Assembly (NCBI GenBank): GCA_037355855.1
Contig: CM074758.1
Location: 2,205,001 to 2,269,000 of the forward strand
Origin: Pseudo-nitzschia pungens
Lineage: Eukaryota > Bacillariophyta > Bacillariophyceae > Bacillariales > Bacillariaceae
Reading direction: 5' to 3'
Length of the DNA: 64,000 bases
In this document: in pieces, positions 53,835 through 62,691 of the stretch
How positions within the stretch are numbered: the stretch's first letter is position 1
How the letters are laid out: each line of letters begins with the position of its first letter
Made by a program: the position numbers and the translations under genes
Notes under the pieces: generated by a model
What the model was told of the DNA's origin: nothing
Database searches by the model: none
Seen by the model: only the letters and a program-made list of their open reading frames with translations

Positions 53835-54738
53835 ATGAGCCAAAGAAATCTGTTCCCTAACTTGCGATCCCCTCTTGCCAAGGACGACGAATATGGTGTC
53901 ACGGAATTGTTGCGAGAAGTTTCTCAGAGAAATACTTCTCTGACTGATGAAGAACGAAAAGAAGTTGGTGAAATAGTGAAGCGTGTGGAGCAGCACAACA
54001 AAGCTAAGTCGAATCCGATGGCAATAATGAAGAAGAAACTCTCTGAGATGAACGTAGTCAACGATGTGAGCAGTGTGAATCACATATCAAAAAAAATTGA
54101 GGATAAAGATGTGACTGAAGAGACCGATGAGGAAATTGTTGGAGACATCACAAAAAGTGACGCCGAAATTGAAGCACCTAGTTCTGTGAAGAAGTTGGCA
54201 AAAGATTTCTTTAAAAAATTTTCCACGGACGAAACAGGAGATCAAAATAACCAGGCAGCTTCGAAAGCAGAGGAAAATCGAGGTATAGATTTTTTTAAGA
54301 ATTTCTCCAAAGGGATGCAACAAGACACATCATCAAATACAGAAGAGGATACACGCACAGAAATTTTGAAGGCGTTTGAACAGTCATCACAGTCTGGCAG
54401 AGATCTGCTCCGAAACCTTTCCAAGAAACTCCAAAACCCCTTGTCGTCGTCGATGCAGAAGGCGTCATCACCTTCAACTTCTGACACTGCGGCGGCAGTT
54501 TCTGAATCCTTTCGGGCTATTGAACAGATTCAGTATTCGAACATGTTAGATTTGTCTGACGACGAGGAAACCATCGTTTTTTCCAGTAACTGAGGAGGAG
54601 GCAGTATTGCATGAAAGCATCGATGAGAATAAGAAGTTCATCAATGAATCTGAGACAACTACACGTAATCGAGGGGATGGGACGGGGTCAGTACGAGAGG
54701 AACTTATGATGATTGCAGAGGAAGAATATTTTTTCTGA
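53835..54738 (+). CDS. Charged protein with repeated DFFKKFS motifs; frame break near the end
   Basis: ATG at 53835. The continuous frame gives 252 aa and stops at TGA 54591-54593. Three related amphipathic motifs occur: AKDFFKKFSTDE, GIDFFKNFSKGMQQD and GRDLLRNLSKKLQN, spaced by acidic Ser-rich linkers. No known domain was recognised. The acidic part ends LDLSDDEETIVF. Directly after a run of six T (54577-54582) the next frame is open and protein-like for about 48 more codons (EEEAVLHESIDENKKF..., ending MIAEEEYFF) to TGA 54736-54738. A one-base indel in the T-run would join them, so the annotated end depends on whether the assembly is right. Function unknown; orphan-like. Confidence 0.6.
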
Positions 54739-54922
54739 TGAGGAGGGATAATTTGGATTTAGTCGATAATAGGGATGACAAAATGAATTTCGAATGGAAA
54801 GAGAAAATAATCAAAGTCATGATGGGAGCGTAACTCTTTTGACAACATTATTTTAATAGAATCCGACTGATATATTTGATTTTGACAACTGTCGTTACTG
54901 TTTAATATGGATGAGAGAAAAG
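54594..54922. other. Convergent intergenic region including a possible coding tail
   Basis: The first 145 bases (to 54738) may be the frameshifted end of the preceding gene. The remaining 184 bases are AT-rich, with nothing recognised. Confidence 0.5.
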
Positions 54923-57373
54923 TTATCTCATTCCTCCCATGCCGCCTTGCATGCCCATACCTCCCATCATTTGAGAGTTCATTTGGTTCATACCTCCTTG
55001 CATGCCCATACCGCCCATTTGGTTCATTCCACCTTGCATACCCATGCCACCCATCATCTGAGGGTTCATTTGTTGCTGTTGACCACCCATCTGATTCATC
55101 ATACCCATCTGATTCATGTTCATGTTGTTCATCATTCCGCCACCACCCATCTGGTTACCATACATCATGTTGCCTTGCATCTGAGGATTTCCGCCCATCA
55201 TGGAGTTCATACCACCGCCTTGCATGCCTTGATTCTGCATACCTTGGTTAAATTGTTGCTGTTGCATTTGTTGTTGCATATGTGGATTCATAGGCATTCC
55301 TCCCGAATTCATTGAGAAGTTCGACCCTCCTTGTTGCTGCGTCGGGACTGGTCCCATCATGGAGCTAATTGCATCACTTCCTCCTGCAGAGACACTACCT
55401 ACAGGGGCTATCGACAAGCAATTGACAAGTTGCGAATTCATTAGGGAAGGACTTTGATTTGCATGCAACCCGTCGACACCAGAAAAACGCACGTCATATC
55501 TATCTTTCGTACCTTGTCCATGGTTTCTATTCTGCACATCTTGTTGATACTGAGCTGCGGCTGCATCCGGTACAACAGGCTGGTTCATCGTCATCTTCTT
55601 GGAAGCATTTTTTGTTAGCGAATCCAGATTGATCAAACCAGCCAAAGGATCGGCAGACTTGGTCACTGCTACAGAGGACGAAGATGTGGCTTTGGCATCT
55701 GCAAAATCCCCGAAATCATCGTCGTTCGTAGCAGAAATCGCTGACTGCTGCATACCACCTGCAGGTGCACCGGCATTCACACTCATGTTATTGAAGGCAT
55801 TACCAATTGCTGCCATGTTGTTATTCATGTTGTTCATCATGTTACCGGTGTTGTTCATATTGTTATTCATCATCATGTTGTTGTTTGCCATACCATTGTT
55901 GGCACTTACTCCACCATTGTTACCAAATGCATCAAATTGCTGTACAGGCGCCGCGACTGCGGGAGCTGCTGCAAACGGATCGGGCCCTTGCGCATTTTTC
56001 GATCGGATTTGATCAAACGCAGCAAAATCATCAGATGCGTTAGCTGCAGCAGGTGCGGGAGCCGAGGATGTCTGAAATGCCCCAAAATCATTATTTCCTC
56101 CCGTATCCACAGCTGGGGCCGGAGCTGGGGCGTCATCAAATCCAAGCAAATCTCCAACTTCAAAGTATTGAATTTCGACAGTTTTTCACGGAAGACGTCA
56201 GTAAAAAATCATAGTTCCATCATCTCCAGGTAGCTCATCTCGCAAGCGCGAGATGACGAGGCCAAAGCGCTTTGTTTCGAGTGTCACTTACCTGGTTCTG
56301 GGGCAGGTGCAGGTGCTGCTTTCGTTTCTGCAGGTTGCTTTTTCTTCTTCTTCTTTGACTTTTTCTTCTCTCCCGGGATGGCCGCGAACGTGGGTGCCGC
56401 TGCACTGCCTGTCGTAGAGGAGTTTCCGTATCTCCCTGAATATGCTTTGTCGTTGTCGTATATTCCTCCTTCACCATATCCGCCGCTGCCACCTCCGGAA
56501 TTCCAAGAATCCTGGTTGCCGTATCCTCCCATTCCACCGGCGTTGCCTCCGCCGCCCATTCCAGACGACCCTTTGTTGAAGTTTCCAAACTTTTCCCTCA
56601 GTTTTCTGGCTTTTTGCCGCTCCTCTCGAACCCGTTCGTCGTCACTGAGCATCTCCAAAATTTGCTTGGATTTTTCTCTGACGCCCAAGCCTCGATCAAT
56701 CGTACCTTCGTAGTAATTGAATTGGCCGAGGGATCGCAAAATATGTCCGTGGTTTCGAGCATCGTCTACGCATCGTTCGGCACCGTTTTTCACAAGATGG
56801 TCCAATAAACTCAATGACTTAAATACTACTTTCCAAGCTGCCGGCCGTTGATTTTCCATTCCATCCCACATGAGATGAGCAACGACTTGAAACCGATCAT
56901 TGTCGAAAGTATCGCGGGCAATCTCGTTCATCAACGATCCAGAGGCTCCCCAATTTTTATGAGATAGTACTTCGTACACGCGAGCCTCGACATCAGTCTT
57001 TGGTTTCGCCGAGTTGTACCTAAAGTGCCATCCAAAGTCATAGGTTTGTCGGTTGGAGGATTGCGAGATGTTCCATTAGCACGCGTACGACGGGGGACCG
57101 GTCAAACATATGTAGCAAAACGAAGAGGTAAGTGGAATCGAATGCAATTATAAAATTGGTAAATGCGCAGTCTCGCACCGCAATAAATCATTAGTTCGAT
57201 GTTTTGATGGAAGATAGAGCAGCGATAGACAACATTGAAACAAGTCATTTTCAGTACTCATCGGTACGTAGAACCGACAGATGATGACCGACGCAAAACG
57301 GAATCCTATCGACGTACGCATCCTCTGCCAAGTTCTGAATCTTGTCGATCGTGAGATCCTTTATAAAGTTCAT
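54923..57373 (-). CDS. ENTH-domain (epsin-like) protein with Gly/Met/Asn/Gln-rich tail
   Basis: Three exons: 57373-57318 (56 nt), 57019-56292 and 56157-54923. Donors are GC|GTACGT and CAG|GTAAGT, acceptors TTTAG|GTAC and TGAAG|TTGG; phases match, giving 672 aa. The tiny first exon encodes MNFIKDLTIDKIQNLAED. The ENTH domain (about 15-145) shows DVEARVYEVLSHKNWGASG, DNDRFQVVAHLMWDGM, AWKVVFKSLSLLDHLVKNGA, SLGQFNYYEG and GVREKSKQILEML. ENTH binds phosphoinositides and bends membrane in clathrin budding. A Lys-rich stretch and then DLLGFDD, DFGAF, DFAAF, DPFAA and DFGDF motifs follow; these could bind clathrin or adaptor ears. The last 130 residues are repeated GGM/NQM units, prion-like in composition. 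No ubiquitin-interacting motif seen, so it is closer to epsinR/plant epsins than to animal epsin 1. Confidence 0.88.
56158..56291 (-). other. Second intron of the ENTH gene
   Basis: 134-nt intron, phase 1, joining the Lys-rich linker (PAPAPEP) to VGDLLGFDD. Both flanking frames stop without it. Confidence 0.85.
57020..57317 (-). other. First intron of the ENTH gene
   Basis: 298-nt intron, phase 2, separating a 56-nt first coding exon from the ENTH body. Supported by perfect phase match and by the join LAED-A-YNSAKPKTDVEARVY, which gives a normal ENTH start. Confidence 0.75.
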
Positions 57374-58104
57374 CTTATCGATATCCTTGCTGTGATTATG
57401 AGATTGCGGACGATCGCTGTAGACCCTATTTTTGAGGTTTCACCGACCGTTAGTGAACACGGCAATAACTTGCGACAACTCGGTACAAAAATAGGTGTTT
57501 TGATGCGAAAACCGAGGTGTGCATGCGGACATACCGGTAGGGTTTACCGTAACCTTACGGAGTTGGAAACCTTTATGTCTTCTGAAAAGGGTAAGTTACT
57601 CTTAGCGCTTTAAGATTTCCAATTTTTTTTTTGCATTTGATTGAACCTCATACATTAATCTTTCAAGAAAGAACGCGCGGGATTCATTCGGGACATTTTG
57701 TCGGTCACTTTTTTCGAAAACAATATTGCTGTACAGCAAGGACTTACTAGTACGTACACATAGTACGTCTACTCGTGATTGAATTACGAACGGTTGCATC
57801 ACGTACCGCTACACGACCATACACACCTGTATGTACGTTTACGTTCATTTCACTGTACGATAGTAGTACATCCAACTTTCTATTTTTTCAGGTAAGAATA
57901 GGAGAAAACCAACCTCTACGACGATTCCCCATCCACCACCAACCAACGAGTAACCTTAACGATTGTGAGGTTTCGCTTCAACAGCTCTAAGTCTAAAGAT
58001 TGAGAAGGAGTAATTCCGATACTAGTATCAGCCCAGAAAAATCTGTTGTCGTCGAAAATCTGATACTCTAACATAGAAGTTTCGTGCCCGCAACACAAAG
58101 CGCA
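57374..58104. other. Intergenic region, divergent promoters
   Basis: 731 bases between the ENTH start and the RRM/zinc-knuckle start. One GTAACCTTAC word at 57549-57558, plus TACGTAC/GTACG words near 57740-57860. No gene recognised. Confidence 0.5.
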
Positions 58105-59877
58105 ATGAAACCCGACGCGATGAAGGACAATGGTCGGAGCGACGACAGTAGCGATGGTGATTCCATGTTTGAATCGGATTCATCAACAACGTTATCAGCG
58201 CCTTTCTTGGAGCAAGACAAGAAGCGAAGGAGATTAAATGAAAACCCCGGCAACTCTGAAAAGGAAAGTGGGGATTCCAATAATTTGGGAGTCGCGGCTA
58301 CGGAGAGCACTGTTGATCCAGTCCTGCTGGAACAAGCCAAAAAACGTCTCAGTAAATTCGCGGCTCGGCTCTTTGATCCCAATCGAATAAAGGTACGGCC
58401 AAATCGATTTTGTGCTCCGACCTGTTTCAAGAAGAACACGAAACAATTATGTAGTATTCAAAGTTGCAGTGACGCAAGAGAAAATTGTTGCAGATGTTGT
58501 GGTCCGAGAAAGCTATACTTAGCGCCTGTTTGTTCTTTGTCTTCTGTTCCATTCGTGCTTTTCGTTCTAGGGGTTGGTCGAAGCTCCTGTAACTATACCT
58601 TTGAATGATGAGTTTTTGAAAGCTTTTGGACAGCGCGAAAAGCGTAAATACAAAGAGGAAGTTGATCACGAAATAGTTGACGAGGACGAAGAGAAAGACA
58701 ATGTCAACAACGATGATGATAACGGATATGACAATGGAAAGAAGGACGAAAAAAGGGGAACTGTATCAAAAAATAATAACACGAAAAAGAGAGAGAACGA
58801 GGCAACCTACAAGGTGAAGGTAATCAACTTAAATTATCGAACCACAGAACAGGCTCTAAGAAAGGCATGTTTACGCTTTGGAGATTTGTCAGAAGTCGCC
58901 ATGATACTTGACGGACCTGCTAAAGAGAATGGTGACAATCACAATTCGGGAATCGCTTATGTGACCTTCGAGACAGAGGAAGGAGCTCAATCGTGTCTAG
59001 AAGGCCTCAAGTCGTTGGACGGACGACCGCTTCGAACTTCTCTCGCGCCAACTAGATCAAAAAAAAACACCGGTGGTAAGGCACGTGGTGGTAGTGGCTC
59101 CCTTCTGAATAATCAATCCACAAAAGATATATCAACAATCTGCTTCAGATGCGGTGAGGTGGGTCACAAAGAATCAGATTGTCCAAATCCAAGAAAACCA
59201 AAGCCGTGTTGCCTCTGCGGAATGACAGACCACGACTTTCGAGGTTGTCCCAAGAAGCAAGTTTGCTTCAACTGTGGTACACCGGGTCACGTTAGTCGAG
59301 ACTGCACCATGAGAAGGGGACTGCCACGACGAATGGTGTGTGGCACTTGCTTACAACCAGGTCATCATCGACTCCAATGCACGAGTAGATTTCAATCACC
59401 GGAACCGTTTGTCACATCGGATGCTATTTGCATGGACTGTGGTAGGCGGGGCCATTTCCTTTGCAAGGAACTCAAATGGTTTTATGGTCTACGTGGGATG
59501 TCGTGCTTCAACTGTGGGGCGCAGGGGCACTCTGGTTATGATTGCAACCGCCCAACTCTTTATCAGTGTATAAGCAATCCAGATGAAGCTCTGCAGGAGA
59601 TACAACGAGCGGAAGCCGATTCCATGTACGTAAATCAAGTGTTACGGTGTTGAAATTTTGTTCAATTGACCTCGAAATGACTCTGCTACAGCTATGAAAC
59701 TCAAATCCTTTTCTCTGTTCCACAACATCTAGTGCGGAAGAACTTGAGCGGGAACGTCGACAGCAGAGAGAGAGGCAGCGGGAGAGGGGTAGAAATCATG
59801 AAACGGGGAATGGCCAGGGAAAACGGCGAACCAAATCGAGTGGCCCAAGTCGCAGGGATAGGCGTGGGTATCGATAA
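58105..59877 (+). CDS. RRM plus six-CCHC zinc-knuckle RNA-binding protein (AIR/ZCCHC7-like)
   Basis: Three exons: 58105-58392, 58571-59625 and 59733-59877 (donors AAAG|GTACGG and CAT|GTACGT, acceptors TCTAG|GGG and ATCTAG|TGC), 495 aa. Residues about 175-255 are an RRM: VKVINL as RNP2 and GIAYVTFE as RNP1. Then come six CX2CX4HX4C knuckles: CFRCGEVGHKESDC, CCLCGMTDHDFRGC, CFNCGTPGHVSRDC, CGTCLQPGHHRLQC, a shortened CMDCGRRGHFLC and CFNCGAQGHSGYDC. The spacing resembles Air1/2 and ZCCHC7, which guide the TRAMP polyadenylation/exosome complex, but those lack an RRM. The last exon adds an Arg-rich tail (RERQRERGRN...RRDRRGYR). Nuclear RNA surveillance or splicing is the inferred role. Exon 1 ends are disordered with KKRRR. 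Confidence 0.82.
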
Positions 59878-60230
59878 GAATTTTCATGGGAACGCCATGC
59901 CAAGATTTGAAGGTTCGTATGGTTTACATCGTGGTTATTTGGTAATTGGAATCAAAACTTTCTTTACTAGGTGATTCCCTTGCGAGTGTCCCGTTGACTA
60001 TTTTCCACCGACTCTGATTGCATGAGAGGAAATAATATTACCCGTATAGCTTGCGAACCAACAAAGTATCCCGTATCACTAAAAATCATCAGGGCAAACC
60101 CCGATTGCAAAAAACAATCCATGATGCGAGGGAAACATCGAATATCGCAATTATCTTCTGCGATCATTTTACTTTCCATCTTCGCACACTTGAAAAACGA
60201 AAGTTCAAAAACGATCCAACTGAATGATAA
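59878..60230. other. Convergent intergenic region
   Basis: 353 bases between two convergent stops. A 70-codon plus frame here overlaps nothing recognisable. No gene supported. Confidence 0.5.
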
Positions 60231-61685
60231 TTAGCAAACGCTTAATGCCACGAGGCCAGATGCATGGCCCACCCAAAGTCGCCCAGACGATTTTGTGCCT
60301 ATAGTTCGCTCATGAGAGAGTGAATATATCATCGAATCTTCTTTCACAGTGACACGATCATTTTCCAATTGACAAGTTACACCACCGTCACTTTTGAGTT
60401 TTGCAGTTACGAAATATATTCCACCATTCGAGGTTCCCACTGCAAGAGAACACTCACTACTTTCCTTGTGCTCCTTGGTGATTGATACAGCAGTTAATCT
60501 TGATGCATTTTCTTTCGAAACGTCTTCAATTGCCAACGTTGATTTTAACTCAAATCCTTCTTCAAAAGAAACGCAGAAGACGGTAAATATCCCGTCGTTT
60601 CCTACTGTGAAGATCGCATTCACTGTTGAAGAGTAGGCAATTGCATTTACTCTACCATTGTGTGCTAATGAGGTATGCAAAGGCGTCCGCCCATCAAAGC
60701 TTGGAAGGCTTTGTATCCTCTTCCCACAAAAATCAGATGTCCACAAATGGATCCGTCCATCCACACCGCCTGATACGAGCAGTCGAGACAGTTCTTCATC
60801 GCTACCGACTGTCGACTTTACAAGACATAGACACAGTAGATCACTGGATAACGTAGTTCCTAGAGTGGGACAGTTTTCGATCGTTCGTTTGCCAATATGA
60901 GAAATTTTGAACGGTGCGTCGTCGTCGTCGTCGTCGTCGTCTACGCGTTTGACACGACATTCATTCATTCTTGAGCAATCCCAGCTTTCAATACAGTTGC
61001 ACCCAATCGAATGAAGAATCCGGTGTTTTTCGTCGTAGACAAGTGCCTTCACCCATCCAGTATGAGGACCCAACTTGTGCACGTATTCAAAGCCTAGTGT
61101 CTGAGTGCTGGGGGTTGCATCCCCAGCGTTGTCGTTAACATCATGATTGGCAACTTTCCAGACTGATATCCAACGATCCCCGCTTCCAAAAAAAATAAAC
61201 TTTTCTTCATGCTTCCCTACTAATGTATTCGTTCCACCTTGAGTCGCTATTGCGATGGAGTATATTGGATACCTGGTTTCGTAACCACTAGATTCAAGTT
61301 TACTCCAGCTTTCCATACCACCTTCACCGGTATCGGTGTCAGTCAAGTCGTCTGTCACTCGGCCGGAATCACCGCTAAGAAGACCACGTCCTTTTGGAAC
61401 ACTAGAAATTAAATGAAGTATTCCACCCTTCTTTGTCCCTATCAAAAGGCTGGAGTCATCGAAAAAATGTCGAACTGACGTACAGCCTATGTCCAAGAAG
61501 GACTGTTGGTGTCGGCTGTGTGTAGACAACGATAAAGCTTCGACCACCACGAACAAATGCTCGAATCTCCATAAAGGCATGAAGACGAACAGAATGAATT
61601 GCAAAATGGTGATCGACTGCAGAGCGCTGAGGTAGGCATAATGCGATGTACCTGTACCTCTACTTCTAGTGGTACACGTAATCAT
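60231..61685 (-). CDS. WD40-repeat protein, family not recognised
   Basis: 484 aa, single exon. ATG at 61685; a later in-frame ATG (MPLWRFEHLFVV, residue 37) is an alternative start. WD-like units include FIFFGSGDRWISVWKV, HTGWVKALVYDEKHRILHSI followed by CNCIESWD, LVSGGVDGRIHLWT, HNGRVNAIAYSSTVNAIFTV followed by GNDGIFTVF, and LWVGHASGLVALSV at the end. About six blades are discernible, enough for one propeller. An Asp run (DDDDDDDD) comes from a GTC repeat. It probably acts as a scaffold, but the partner is not indicated. The start codon is four bases from a long hairpin (61689-61793), so the true 5' end is uncertain. Confidence 0.7.
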   Translation of the reverse strand: MITCTTRSRGTGTSHYAYLSALQSITILQFILFVFMPLWRFEHLFVVVEALSLSTHSRHQQSFLDIGCTSVRHFFDDSSLLIGTKKGGILHLISSVPKGRGLLSGDSGRVTDDLTDTDTGEGGMESWSKLESSGYETRYPIYSIAIATQGGTNTLVGKHEEKFIFFGSGDRWISVWKVANHDVNDNAGDATPSTQTLGFEYVHKLGPHTGWVKALVYDEKHRILHSIGCNCIESWDCSRMNECRVKRVDDDDDDDDAPFKISHIGKRTIENCPTLGTTLSSDLLCLCLVKSTVGSDEELSRLLVSGGVDGRIHLWTSDFCGKRIQSLPSFDGRTPLHTSLAHNGRVNAIAYSSTVNAIFTVGNDGIFTVFCVSFEEGFELKSTLAIEDVSKENASRLTAVSITKEHKESSECSLAVGTSNGGIYFVTAKLKSDGGVTCQLENDRVTVKEDSMIYSLSHERTIGTKSSGRLWVGHASGLVALSVC

Positions 61686-62691
61686 GACTACTACCTCTAG
61701 TCCAAAATACTGTAACGATGACTCTTAACGATACACGATTTTTGAACGCACACATAAGAGCCATCGATACAGTATTTTGGACCAGAGGTAGTACGTACTT
61801 CGTAACCTTACTTCAATTTTTTTTTCCAATTTTTTATCACCTGGTACAAACAAACTTGCAATGATGTATTTGTATGTTGAACAACAAAAAATGACACATG
61901 ATTCGGCAATCACCGGTACTTCGAATTATTTAGGGTTAATAGTTCAGTCACTGGCCACTGGCTGCGTTCTTTTGTTATGAAAGTTGCAAGCACAACTCAA
62001 CAAAACGAAGGATTGTCTTCTTAAGTTAGGGTTTACTTCAATTTATTTCCTTCTCTTTCATTTTTGAAATCTTGAAGGGTTATTCTTTGACAACACATTT
62101 TCTTATGTTCACAGTTCTTTGTTCCCTTCTTTAAAGTTGCATGCAATGGGGGAACCAATAAAAATTAAAAATTGATAGAAGCATTCAACGCATTTTGAAA
62201 TCATTCGATTTTTTTGTTTTGAAGATAGATCATAGTCTAACGTAGCTTGTGTACGCCGCATGTTCATTCGAAAATTTAGATATTGCCCCAAAAAGTGTTC
62301 AAGCGCTCTTGGTTGAACTAGATGAGAAACGGATGTCCGTTGACCCACTGTCACAGTTGGAGTAGTCTACATGACATCACGGTAAGATCTTACTTATCGA
62401 TCTCGTCACTTTCTATCATTACGAACCATTGAAAAGCATTCTTCTTGAGATTGAGAGACGAAGAAGTCGCAGAATAGATAATTCATCGAGTATTGAATAC
62501 GAACCGTCTTCATACTGGTTGTATTCTAAGGCTGAACAATCGATCCATTAATATCAGTTTTAACATTCAATATCCCATAAAAGGCAAAAAAAAGTGCGAA
62601 ACTCTGGAGACAAGGATTGCATCATTATACGTAGCTTTGGGAACTCTTCTCCGTCAGATCAAAATCATATTTTGAGCCCCAATGATCAATA
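61686..62691. other. Intergenic region, divergent promoters, with a long hairpin
   Basis: About 1 kb between the WD40 start and the right-edge gene. Contains the 39-bp-arm hairpin (61689-61793) and GTAACCTTAC at 61802-61811. The rest is AT-rich, with no gene recognised. Confidence 0.6.
61689..61793. repeat. Long near-perfect inverted repeat (hairpin), 39-bp arms, 27-nt loop
   Basis: Left arm 61689-61727 and right arm 61755-61793 pair with about three mismatches; the core is CCAAAATACTGTA / TACAGTATTTTGG. The arms contain ACTACCTCT and CTCTTA blocks. It lies immediately upstream of the WD40-gene ATG (61685), so it would fall in that gene's 5' leader or core promoter. It could be a small foldback element, a regulatory RNA hairpin or a microRNA-like precursor; the sequence does not decide. 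Confidence 0.85.

Noticed and set aside
58393..58608. Cys-rich extension of the first exon of the RRM/zinc-knuckle gene
   Set aside because: It is intron read-through; the donor AAAG|GTACGG and the following exon restore a better frame.
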